DNA from: Croceibacterium_A sp035626815
GTDB lineage: Bacteria > Pseudomonadota > Alphaproteobacteria > Sphingomonadales > Sphingomonadaceae
Assembly: GCA_035626815.1 (NCBI GenBank)
Contig: DASPMY010000048.1
Span: forward strand, 1 to 64,000
Reading direction: 5' to 3'
Length of the DNA stretch: 64,000 nt
Below, in pieces: positions 17,043-24,447 of this stretch (positions are counted from its first letter, which is position 1; each line of letters starts with the position of its first letter). A model generated the notes under the pieces. That model was not told the origin of the DNA and did not search any database. It saw nothing but the letters and a program-made list of their open reading frames with translations. Both the position numbers and the translations under genes were made by a program.

Positions 17043-17951
17043 ATGCAGGACCTCATGGGCAAGACCGCGTTCGTCACCGGCGGGGCCAGCGGCATCGGGC
17101 TGGGCATCGCCAAGGCGCTGCTCGGCGCGGGGATGAAGGTCACGATCGCCGACATCCGCGAGGACCACCTCGAGGACGCGCGCGAGGAGCTCGACGGGCG
17201 CGGCGACGTGCTGCCGATCCCGCTCGACGTGACCGACCGGGCGGCGTTCGCCGCCGCCGCCGACGAGACCGAGCGCAAGTTCGGCAACATCCACGTGCTG
17301 GTGAACAACGCCGGCGTCGCCGCGCTCGGCCCGGTCGAGCTGGCCGCCTACGGCGACTGGGACTGGACGCTCGGCGTGTGCCTCGGCGGCACGGTCAACG
17401 GCATCGTCACCATCCTGCCGCGCATCCTGGCGCACGGGCAGGGCGGGCACATCGTCTCGACTGCGTCGATGAGCGGGATGGTGCCGCACGCCGGCGCGGC
17501 GACGTACGTCACCGCGAAGGCCGGGGTGATCGGCCTGATGGAGGCGATGCGCGCCGAGCTCGAGGACAAAGGGGTGGTGTGCAGCGCGTTCTGCCCGGGC
17601 GGGGTGCAGTCGAACATCGCCGAGGCCGGCAAGACGCGGCAGGATCGCTTCGCCGAGACCGGCTATGCCGAGACCGACAAGGCGCGCCAGGCCTCCGGCA
17701 ATCTGATGCACCTGTTCATGACCAAGGAGGAAGTCGGCGAGCGGGTGCTCGAAGGCATCCTCGCCGACGAGCTGTTCATCCTGACGCACTCCGAATTCCT
17801 CGACGGGGTGAAGGATCGCGCCGCGGCGATGGTCGCCGCGGTGCCGCACAAGCGGCCAGAGAACCACGAGTACAAGCAGACGTTCGCGCGGCTGTTCCGC
17901 AACCCGGTCCACGCCGCCGAGATCGCCCGGCAGGAGAAGCTCAAGGCATGA
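17043..17951 (+). CDS. short-chain dehydrogenase/reductase
   Basis: A 302-residue classical SDR. The cofactor motif TGGASGIG is at 12-19, Asp37 follows the second strand (ADIRE) and suggests NAD preference, NNAG is at 88-91, the catalytic Ser is near 142, and Tyr155 and Lys159 form YVTAK. The start is ATG 17043 with GGGAGAGG a few bases upstream; the longer frame from 17001 lacks a site. The downstream SnoaL-like gene starts at an ATGA overlap with this stop, so they are coupled. A 50-residue C-terminal extension relative to minimal SDRs is shared with the SDR at 18622. It probably oxidises an alcohol in the aromatic cluster. Confidence 0.88.
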   Translation: MQDLMGKTAFVTGGASGIGLGIAKALLGAGMKVTIADIREDHLEDAREELDGRGDVLPIPLDVTDRAAFAAAADETERKFGNIHVLVNNAGVAALGPVELAAYGDWDWTLGVCLGGTVNGIVTILPRILAHGQGGHIVSTASMSGMVPHAGAATYVTAKAGVIGLMEAMRAELEDKGVVCSAFCPGGVQSNIAEAGKTRQDRFAETGYAETDKARQASGNLMHLFMTKEEVGERVLEGILADELFILTHSEFLDGVKDRAAAMVAAVPHKRPENHEYKQTFARLFRNPVHAAEIARQEKLKA

Positions 17952-18484
17952 CGCGCCCAGTTTACGACGATGGCTACGCGCGCGACCGCGCCGAGATCGA
18001 GGACCTGCTGTCGCGCTACCTGTTCGCGATGGACTACAACGACTTCGACACGTACGCCGACACTTTCACCGAGGACGGCACGCTCGAGTTCGCGCGCGGC
18101 TCGGTCACCGGGCGCGACGAGATCAAGTCCGCCGCCAAGAACTTCAAGGAAGCGGTCGGGGCGATCTACGTCGACGTCGACCGCAAGCCGGCAGTGCTGC
18201 GCCACGTGCTGTGCCACTCGACCATCCGGGTCGAGGGCGACCGCGCCTGGCACACCGGGTTCTGGTTCGAGTGCGCCAACGACGGCCCGCGCAACGCGGC
18301 CGGTCGGCTGACCCCGACGCTCGGCACGTTCGGCATCTACGAGGACGAGCTCGAGCGCGTCGACGGGCGCTGGCTGTTCAGCCTGCGGCGCATCCTCAAC
18401 GAGTTCCTGCCCGGGCGCGAGAGCGGGAAGGAGAACCCGGTGCTGGCGATGGACGCGAAGGTCCTTCGAGACGCGTCTTCGTGA
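17948..18484 (+). CDS. SnoaL-like / nuclear transport factor 2 family protein
   Basis: A 178-residue SnoaL-like protein. The N-terminal helix AEIEDLLSRYLFAMDYNDFD followed by DTFTEDGTLEF is the classic opening of this fold. Members include dehydratases, isomerases and proteins without known activity. Its start overlaps the stop of the SDR (ATGA). The last residues (KVLRDASS) and the TGA stop are encoded by the left arm of the family A repeat at 18460-18603, so the present C-terminus may be a product of repeat insertion. Function in the pathway is not determined. Confidence 0.82.
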   Translation: MTRPVYDDGYARDRAEIEDLLSRYLFAMDYNDFDTYADTFTEDGTLEFARGSVTGRDEIKSAAKNFKEAVGAIYVDVDRKPAVLRHVLCHSTIRVEGDRAWHTGFWFECANDGPRNAAGRLTPTLGTFGIYEDELERVDGRWLFSLRRILNEFLPGRESGKENPVLAMDAKVLRDASS

Positions 18485-18603
18485 CGCGCCCCGCGGCTCC
18501 TCAGCCGCTCCTCAGGATGGGCGGGACTAGAAATAGCCGCTCATCCTGAGGAGAGACTGAGCCCTGAGCTTGTCGAAGGGTCCAAGGCCCGTCTCGAAGG
18601 ACC
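18460..18603. repeat. intergenic palindromic element, family A copy 2
   Basis: A 144-bp inverted repeat with the same perfect ends as copy 1 (GGTCCTTCGAGACG and CGTCTCGAAGGACC) and the same inner CTCCTCAGGATG and CCGCTCATCCTGAGGAG arms. It differs by a few substitutions and a short insertion on the right (CCCTGAGCTTGTCGAAGGG). Its left arm overlaps the last 25 nt of the SnoaL-like gene and supplies its stop codon. Confidence 0.85.
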
Positions 18604-18621
18604 CCTGGATAGGAGAGTAGG

Positions 18622-19539
18622 ATGAAGGACTTCGCCGGCCGCACCGCCTTCGTCACCGGCGGGGCCAACGGGGTGGGCATCGGCATCGTCCGCAACCTGC
18701 TGGGCGAAGGCTGCAAGGTGGCGATCGCCGACATCCGCCAGGACTCGATCGACGCCGCGCTGGCCGGCGTCGACACCCGCGCGGTCATGGGCGTCCAATT
18801 GAACGTGATGGACCGCGCCGGGTTCGCCGCCGCCGCCGACCAGGTCGAGGCCGAGCTCGGCCCGGTCAGCCTGCTGTTCAACAACGCCGGCATCAACCTC
18901 TTCCAGACCATCGAGGACAGCTCCTACGACGACTGGGACTGGGTCCTCGGGGTCAACCTCGGCGGGGTGATCAACGGGGTGATGACGTTCGCGCCGCGAA
19001 TGAAGGCGCGCGCGCGGTCGGGGGAGGTGACCGGCGGCCACATCACCAACACCGCCAGCATGGCGAGCTTCATCGCCAGCGGCGCGCCCGGCATCTACAA
19101 CACCGCCAAGTTCGCGGTGCGCGGGCTCTCCTATTCGCTGCGCCACTCGATGTATCCGTACGGCATCGGCGTCTCGGTGGTGCATCCGGGGCTGGTCAAG
19201 AGCCTGATCTACGCCAGCGACGCCGTGCGGCCCGACGCGCTCAAGCGCGCGATGCAGCCGGTCGACCCTGCGGCGGTCGAGCGGCTCGCCGGCATCCACC
19301 AGTTCGGCATGGAGCCCGACACGATCGGCGCGCGCATCCTCGACGGCATCCGCGAGAACCGCGCCAACATCTTCACACATCCCGATCACAAGGACGAGCT
19401 GCGCGAGATCTTCGACGAGATACTCGCCGACTATCGCGACTATCCGGAGGACGCCGGCTTCGAGCGGCGCGTGGCCTTCGAGCAGGCGCGGCGCGAGAAA
19501 TTCGCCGAAACCCGCCGCCAGGCGCAGGCGGTCGGCTGA
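18622..19539 (+). CDS. short-chain dehydrogenase/reductase
   Basis: A 305-residue classical SDR, clearly related to the one at 17043. It has TGGANGVG at 12-19, ADIRQ after the second strand (Asp37), NNAG at 87-90, catalytic Ser146, and Tyr159/Lys163 in YNTAK. A ribosome site (AGGAGAGTAGG) precedes the ATG. Both proteins share the DWDW segment before helix 4 and a long C-terminal segment ending in a charged helix, so they appear to have come from one ancestral gene, with the SnoaL-like gene and a repeat now between them. Substrate unknown. Confidence 0.88.
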   Translation: MKDFAGRTAFVTGGANGVGIGIVRNLLGEGCKVAIADIRQDSIDAALAGVDTRAVMGVQLNVMDRAGFAAAADQVEAELGPVSLLFNNAGINLFQTIEDSSYDDWDWVLGVNLGGVINGVMTFAPRMKARARSGEVTGGHITNTASMASFIASGAPGIYNTAKFAVRGLSYSLRHSMYPYGIGVSVVHPGLVKSLIYASDAVRPDALKRAMQPVDPAAVERLAGIHQFGMEPDTIGARILDGIRENRANIFTHPDHKDELREIFDEILADYRDYPEDAGFERRVAFEQARREKFAETRRQAQAVG

Positions 19540-19577
19540 CGGTGTTCGTTCAGCTTGGCCCGGCTAAGGCGAGCCGC

Positions 19578-19961
19578 ATGACGCGAGCCCTCGCCCTGAT
19601 CTCCGCGCTCCTGCTCGCGGCTCCCGCGACGGCGCAGGAGCGGCAGCGCGACATGTCGCTCGAGCAGCGGATGCAGCTGCGCTGCTCGGCCGCGTTCGCC
19701 ATCGTCGCCAACGAGCAGCAGCGCGGCATCGCCTCGGCGCGCGCCTATCCGCCGCTCGGCGAGCGCGGGAAGGAATACTTCGTGCGCGCCGGCGCGCGGC
19801 TGATCGACGAGCTCGGCCTGTCGCGCGAGCAGCTCCAGGCGCTGCTCAAGACCGAGGTCGAGGCGCTCCAGGCGCGGGCGATGGAGGCCGGCGATCCCGC
19901 CGCGTTCGTCGACAGCGTGATGCAGCCCTGCCTGACCGCGCTCGAGGCGTCGGGCCTCTAG
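19578..19961 (+). CDS. small secreted protein, unknown function
   Basis: A 127-residue protein with a signal peptide (MTRALALISALLLAAPATA) and a mature part that is helical and rich in Glu, Arg and Ala. It has two cysteines (in LRCSAAF and QPCLTAL). I recognise no family. The ATG at 19578 is chosen because it gives a proper signal peptide; the upstream in-frame start at 19542 does not. It follows the SDR gene on the same strand by 38 bp but need not belong to the catabolic cluster. Confidence 0.7.
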   Translation: MTRALALISALLLAAPATAQERQRDMSLEQRMQLRCSAAFAIVANEQQRGIASARAYPPLGERGKEYFVRAGARLIDELGLSREQLQALLKTEVEALQARAMEAGDPAAFVDSVMQPCLTALEASGL

Positions 19962-20027
19962 GTTCAGGCTCGCTTCAGCGGTGGCATGCCATGCGCCGCC
20001 GGACCGTTCTGCACAGGAGACGGACCG

Positions 20028-20465
20028 ATGCGCCTCGCCCTTCCAGCGCTGATTGCCGCCTGCGTGCTGGTCCCCGCCGCGGCGTCGGCCGCCGAATCCG
20101 ACAGCGATGCCGGCCGCCTCGCCGAGGCGCTGCGCGATCCCGCGCGCCAGGCGCAGATCGCCGCGACCGCGGAGGCCGTCACCGGCGCGGTGCTGGCGAT
20201 GCCGGCGGCGCCGCTGATGAAGTCGCTGGCGGAGATCGCCGGCGAGGACCCGGAGCGGATCGATCCCGACTTGCGCGTCGGCGACCTGGTCGACACCGAA
20301 GACGCCGAGGCGCCGCGCGAGTTCGCCCATCGGCTGCCGCAGATGATGGGCGCGATGGCGACGATGGCCGCGACGCTGGAGGCGATGCTGCCCGAGCTGC
20401 GGGCGATGGGCGACCGCATCGCCGAGGACCTGCACGACCCCTGGGTGGCCGACGCCGGCGAATAA
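20028..20465 (+). CDS. small secreted protein, unknown function
   Basis: A 145-residue protein. The signal peptide MRLALPALIAACVLVPAAASA is followed by an acidic, Ala/Met-rich helical region containing QMMGAMATMAATLEAMLPEL. ACAGGAGACGG is placed correctly upstream of ATG 20028. The Met- and Ala-rich amphipathic stretch could mediate packing or membrane contact. No known domain was recognised. Similar small periplasmic proteins are common in sphingomonads. Confidence 0.7.
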   Translation: MRLALPALIAACVLVPAAASAAESDSDAGRLAEALRDPARQAQIAATAEAVTGAVLAMPAAPLMKSLAEIAGEDPERIDPDLRVGDLVDTEDAEAPREFAHRLPQMMGAMATMAATLEAMLPELRAMGDRIAEDLHDPWVADAGE

Positions 20466-20522
20466 TCCTCGCGCCGCCCGGTAGACGGCGCCCGTGCCTT
20501 GCGGCATGACCGCGGCGCAAGC

Positions 20523-21194
20523 ATGTGGCAGCTCTTTTACTTCCCGCTCTGTCCGTTCAGCCGCAAGGTCCGGCTCGCGCTCGGCGAGAAGGGCGTCGGC
20601 TACGAGCTCAGGCGCGAGACGCCGTGGGACGCCGGCGAGCAGTTCTACGCCTATAATCCGGCCGGCCGCACGCCGGTGCTGCGGCTGGAGGAGAAGAACC
20701 TCACGCTGATCGACAGCCAGGCGATCTGCGAATACTTCGAGGAGACCGTCGACAAGAGCCCGCTGATCCTCGGCACCGCGGTCGGCCGGGCCGAGATCCG
20801 CCGGCTGACCGCGCTGTTCGACGAGACGTTCTACGCCGACGTCACCTATCCGCTGCTCAACGAGAAGATGAAGAAGCGGCTGGTGCTGCGCCAGTCGCCG
20901 GATTCGGGCGCGCTGCGCGCGGCGATGCGGCTGGCGCACGAACACCTCGACTACATCGACTACCTGATCGACAACAACCGCTGGCTGGCGGGCGCGCAGA
21001 TGAGCCTTGCGGACTTCGCCGCCGCGGCGCAGATTTCCGTCGCCGACTACCTCGGCGGCATCGACTGGAAAGGGCATGATGGCTCGCACGGCTGGTACCG
21101 GGTGATGAAAAGCCGCCCGAGCTTCCGCCCGCTGCTCACCGAGAAGATGGAAGGCATCCCGCCGCCGGCGCACTATGCGGACGTCAACGCGTGA
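20523..21194 (+). CDS. glutathione S-transferase family protein
   Basis: A 223-residue GST. The thioredoxin-like N-terminal domain opens with LFYFPLCPFSRKVRLALGEKG, where CPFS is the glutathione-site region, and includes RTPVLRLEE and the SQAICEYFEE segment that binds the glutamyl moiety. The all-helical C-terminal domain runs from about residue 95 and has the SLADFAAAAQIS motif. GSTs detoxify electrophiles; in sphingomonads they also cleave ether bonds of lignin dimers, but nothing here shows a LigE/LigF-type specificity. Its stop overlaps the GTG of the next gene. Confidence 0.85.
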   Translation: MWQLFYFPLCPFSRKVRLALGEKGVGYELRRETPWDAGEQFYAYNPAGRTPVLRLEEKNLTLIDSQAICEYFEETVDKSPLILGTAVGRAEIRRLTALFDETFYADVTYPLLNEKMKKRLVLRQSPDSGALRAAMRLAHEHLDYIDYLIDNNRWLAGAQMSLADFAAAAQISVADYLGGIDWKGHDGSHGWYRVMKSRPSFRPLLTEKMEGIPPPAHYADVNA

Positions 21195-21676
21195 GCGTTG
21201 CAGCCGCCCGCGCGCTCGGTGGGCTGCTGCTCGCCATCGCGCTGTTCGGCAACGCCGGGGCCATCCCGCCTTCGCTGCCGGGCGACGCCGACCGCCAGGC
21301 CGAGGCGGAGAAGCAACGCCGGCAGTACGTCGCCGACCTCGAAGCGACCGAGGCGCCGGCGCTGGTCGGCCTGTTCTTCGAGCGGATGGGCGAGGGCGAG
21401 CCCTTCCCGCTCGACGACCTGTTCACCCCCGGGGCGACCTACGTCGGCCCGGACGGCGAGTGGGTAACGATCGCCGACGATCTCGACGACGACGGTTTTC
21501 CGGGCATCGCGCAGTGGCAGCAACTGGCGCTCTTCCGCCTGCCGGATTGCTGGGCAGCCGCGGCAACGACGAGGCTGGAGCCCCTGGGCTCGATCGAAGC
21601 GGTGCTCAAGTTCTACTTCGCTCGCGACGGCTCCGGCGCGTTGAGGATCTCGCGGATCGAGGAAGTGCGGCTCTAG
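21191..21676 (+). CDS. secreted protein, unknown function
   Basis: A 161-residue protein with a signal peptide (MSVAAARALGGLLLAIALFGNAGA). The mature part is acidic with a DDLDDDGFPG stretch and ends in a segment that looks like a small alpha/beta domain (AVLKFYFARDGSG). The GTG start overlaps the GST stop codon, so the gene is translationally coupled to the GST. No family recognised. Confidence 0.72.
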   Translation: MSVAAARALGGLLLAIALFGNAGAIPPSLPGDADRQAEAEKQRRQYVADLEATEAPALVGLFFERMGEGEPFPLDDLFTPGATYVGPDGEWVTIADDLDDDGFPGIAQWQQLALFRLPDCWAAAATTRLEPLGSIEAVLKFYFARDGSGALRISRIEEVRL

Positions 21677-21738
21677 CGCGCAGTAGCCCGGTTGGACGCA
21701 GCCGGCCCGACCCCCATATCTGGCCCAAGGAGGCGCCG

Positions 21739-22143
21739 ATGCCCGAGAAGATGAACCTGACCGACGCCGAGTGGCGCGAGAAGCTGACGCCCGAGCAGTA
21801 CCGGGTCCTGCGCGAGGCCGGGACCGAGCGTGCGTTCACCGGCAAGTACGAGAAGAACAAGGCGGCCGGCGAATACCTCTGCGCCGCCTGCGGGCAGCCG
21901 CTGTTCGACAGCGAGGCCAAGTTCGACAGCGGCTCGGGCTGGCCCAGCTTCACCCGGCCGATGGCGGGCGACGCGGTCGAGGAGCATCGCGACACCGCCC
22001 ACGGCATGGTCCGCACCGAAGTGGTCTGCGCGCGCTGCGAGGGCCACCTCGGGCACGTGTTCCCCGACGGGCCGCGCGATGCGGGCGGCCTGCGCTATTG
22101 CATCAACAGCGCCGCGCTCGACTTCAAGCCGGAGGATAACTAG
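21739..22143 (+). CDS. msrB: peptide-methionine (R)-S-oxide reductase MsrB
   Basis: A 134-residue MsrB that reduces the R form of methionine sulfoxide. Zinc cysteines are C48, C51, C97 and C100 (CAAC and CARC). The catalytic cysteine is C121 in RYCINSAAL. GSGWPSF and GHLGHVF are family signatures. A Cys serving as resolving residue is not obvious in the usual place, so recycling may use another cysteine or thioredoxin directly. There is no signal peptide, so it is cytoplasmic. AAGGAGG precedes the ATG. The partner msrA lies elsewhere in this window (37225-37764). Confidence 0.95.
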   Translation: MPEKMNLTDAEWREKLTPEQYRVLREAGTERAFTGKYEKNKAAGEYLCAACGQPLFDSEAKFDSGSGWPSFTRPMAGDAVEEHRDTAHGMVRTEVVCARCEGHLGHVFPDGPRDAGGLRYCINSAALDFKPEDN

Positions 22144-22248
22144 GGCGCCCGCGCCCGCCCGGCGTTAACGCTGCGTTCCGATTGCCCTATGCAGATCGGC
22201 GCGGGATGCGAGGGCGAGCCACGCCCGGCTGCAGGATGACGAAGCTCG

Positions 22249-24414
22249 ATGGCGCAGCAGAGGCGGGGCGCACGCACCGCTAACCGACGGAAAGCCGAGC
22301 CGCCGCGCCCGCGCTCGCGGTGGCGCATCTGGCTCAGGCGCCTGCTCGTGTGGGGCGGGGCGTTCGCGGCGCTGGTGCTGCTGGCGCTCGGCACCGCGGT
22401 CTATTTCGCGGCGCGCTCGATGCCCGGCTACTCGACGCTGATGACCAGCCAGGTCGGCCAGACGATCGTCGTCCGCGCGCGCGACGGCAGCGAGATCGTC
22501 GCGCTCGGGCCGAGCTACGGCCAATGGCTCGATTCGAGCGAGATTCCCCAGGTGATGAAGGACGCGATGGTCGCGGTCGAGGACCGCCGCTACTACTCGC
22601 ACTGGGGCATCGACCCGCTCGGGCTGGTCCGCGCGGTCTACGTCTCGTTCCGCGACGACCGGCCGATCCGCGCGACCTCGACCATCACCCAGCAGCTCGC
22701 CCGCAACATCTTCCTCAACTCGAACCGCACGCCCGACCGCAAGGCGCGCGAGATGATCTTGGCGCTGGCGCTGGAGAGCAAGTTCTCCAAGGAGCAGATC
22801 CTCGAGCTGTACCTCAACAAGGTCTACTTCGGCGGCGGCGCCTACGGCATCGATTCCGCCAGCCGCCGGTTCTTCAGCCATTCGGCGCGCGAGCTGTCGA
22901 CCGCCGAGGCGGCGATCATCGCCGGCCTGGTCAAGGCGCCGAGCCGGTACTCGCCGACCGCCGACGTCGACGCCGCGGTCGGCCGCGCCAACGTGGTGCT
23001 CGAGCAGATGCGCAAGTACGGCGCGATCGGCGCGGCCGAGGCCGCCGCGGTCGACGTATCGGCGGTCAGGCTCAAGCCCGAGGAAGGGCAGAACTCGTTC
23101 CGCTACTTCACCGACTGGGTGCTGCCGCAGCTCGACTTGCTGCTGCCCAACGGCGGCACCGAGCCGATCGAGGTGTGGACGACGATCGACCCGGGGATGC
23201 AACGCGCGGCGACCGCCGCGATCCGCGCCAACGCCCCGGGCGGGGCGCAGGGCGCGCTGGTCAGCCTCGACCGCGACGGCGCGGTGCTGGCGCTGGTCGG
23301 CGGCACCGACTACGTCAAGTCGAACTACAACCGCGCCACCGACGCGCTGCGCCAGCCCGGCTCGGCGTGGAAGCTGTTCGTCTACCTCAGCGCGCTCGAA
23401 GCGGGCTACACGCCCGACGACCGCGTCAACGACGTGCCGGTCAGGATCGGCGACTGGAGCCCGCGCAACTCGAGCGGACGCAACGTCGGCGAGATCGACG
23501 TGCGCACCGCGTTCGCCTACTCGATCAACACCGTCGCCGCGCAGCTCGGCAACGAGGTCGGGTTCTCGACGGTGGCCGGCATGGCGCGGCGGTTCGGCAT
23601 CACCACGCCGATCTCGACGTATCCGTCGATGGTGCTGGGCAGCTCGGAAGTGCGGGTGATCGACCTGACGCGCGCATTCGCGGCGGTTTCCGCCGGCGGC
23701 CGCTCGGTCGAGCCCTACGGGATCACCAAGGTGGTCACCGGCAACGACGAGGTGCTCTACCAGCACGCGCAGCCGCGCGCCTACCAGCTGGTCCCCGACT
23801 ACGTCGCCGCGGGCATCACCGACCTGCTGCAGACGGCGGTCAACACCGGCACCGGCCGCGCGGCGCAGATCGGCCGCCCGGTCGCCGGCAAGACCGGCAC
23901 GACCAGCTCGAACAAGGACGGCTGGTTCGTCGGCTTCTCCAGCGGCATCACCACCGGGGTGTGGATGGGCCGCGACGACGCCAGGGCCGTCGCCGGCCTG
24001 CAGGGCGGCACCGCGCCCGCGCGCGCGTTCTCCGACTTCATGCGCTTCGCCGTCCGGGGCCGGCCGGTCGAGGAGTTCGACACCGACCTCAAGCTGCCCG
24101 AATGGCAGCTCGAGCCCGACGAGGAGTGGATGTACGGCGATCCGGACGACGACTATTACTTCATCGACGAGGACGGCAACCTGATCGAGCCCGTCCCGGC
24201 GGGCGAGCGCCGCGGCGTGCCGTTCCCAGCCGAGGGCGAGGAGGATCCGCCGGCCACCGCTCCGGCACCGGTCACCGGCCGCAACGCGCCGCAAGCGGCG
24301 AGCGACGATTTCCTCGACCAGGCGACCGGCGCCGGCTCGGCGCCGCGCCGCCCGCCGCCCACGTCGGGAACGGTCCAGGTCCAGCGCGGCGGGCAGCCGG
24401 CCGGAAACCAATAG
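22249..24414 (+). CDS. class A penicillin-binding protein 1A-type (transglycosylase/transpeptidase)
   Basis: A 721-residue bifunctional peptidoglycan synthase. A basic cytoplasmic tail is followed by one membrane helix (about 33-55). The glycosyltransferase 51 domain carries Glu111 in VAVEDRRYYSHWGID and the TSTITQQLARN motif. The transpeptidase domain has Ser372 and Lys375 (SAWK), Ser425-x-Asn427 (SIN) and KTG at 548-550. The C-terminal 90 residues are acidic and then Pro-rich and probably disordered. The gene is convergent with the DegP-type protease gene, with a GC-rich hairpin between. Confidence 0.93.
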   Translation: MAQQRRGARTANRRKAEPPRPRSRWRIWLRRLLVWGGAFAALVLLALGTAVYFAARSMPGYSTLMTSQVGQTIVVRARDGSEIVALGPSYGQWLDSSEIPQVMKDAMVAVEDRRYYSHWGIDPLGLVRAVYVSFRDDRPIRATSTITQQLARNIFLNSNRTPDRKAREMILALALESKFSKEQILELYLNKVYFGGGAYGIDSASRRFFSHSARELSTAEAAIIAGLVKAPSRYSPTADVDAAVGRANVVLEQMRKYGAIGAAEAAAVDVSAVRLKPEEGQNSFRYFTDWVLPQLDLLLPNGGTEPIEVWTTIDPGMQRAATAAIRANAPGGAQGALVSLDRDGAVLALVGGTDYVKSNYNRATDALRQPGSAWKLFVYLSALEAGYTPDDRVNDVPVRIGDWSPRNSSGRNVGEIDVRTAFAYSINTVAAQLGNEVGFSTVAGMARRFGITTPISTYPSMVLGSSEVRVIDLTRAFAAVSAGGRSVEPYGITKVVTGNDEVLYQHAQPRAYQLVPDYVAAGITDLLQTAVNTGTGRAAQIGRPVAGKTGTTSSNKDGWFVGFSSGITTGVWMGRDDARAVAGLQGGTAPARAFSDFMRFAVRGRPVEEFDTDLKLPEWQLEPDEEWMYGDPDDDYYFIDEDGNLIEPVPAGERRGVPFPAEGEEDPPATAPAPVTGRNAPQAASDDFLDQATGAGSAPRRPPPTSGTVQVQRGGQPAGNQ

Positions 24415-24417
24415 AGG

Positions 24418-24441
24418 CCCCGCCGCGCGAACGGCGGCGGG
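24418..24441. terminator. GC hairpin between convergent PBP and degP genes
   Basis: CCCGCCG and CGGCGGG (or a shifted pairing) can form a stem right after the PBP stop codon. The downstream sequence is GTTCCC, so the T-tract is poor; it may act bidirectionally or need Rho. Confidence 0.35.
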
Positions 24442-24447
24442 TTCCCG

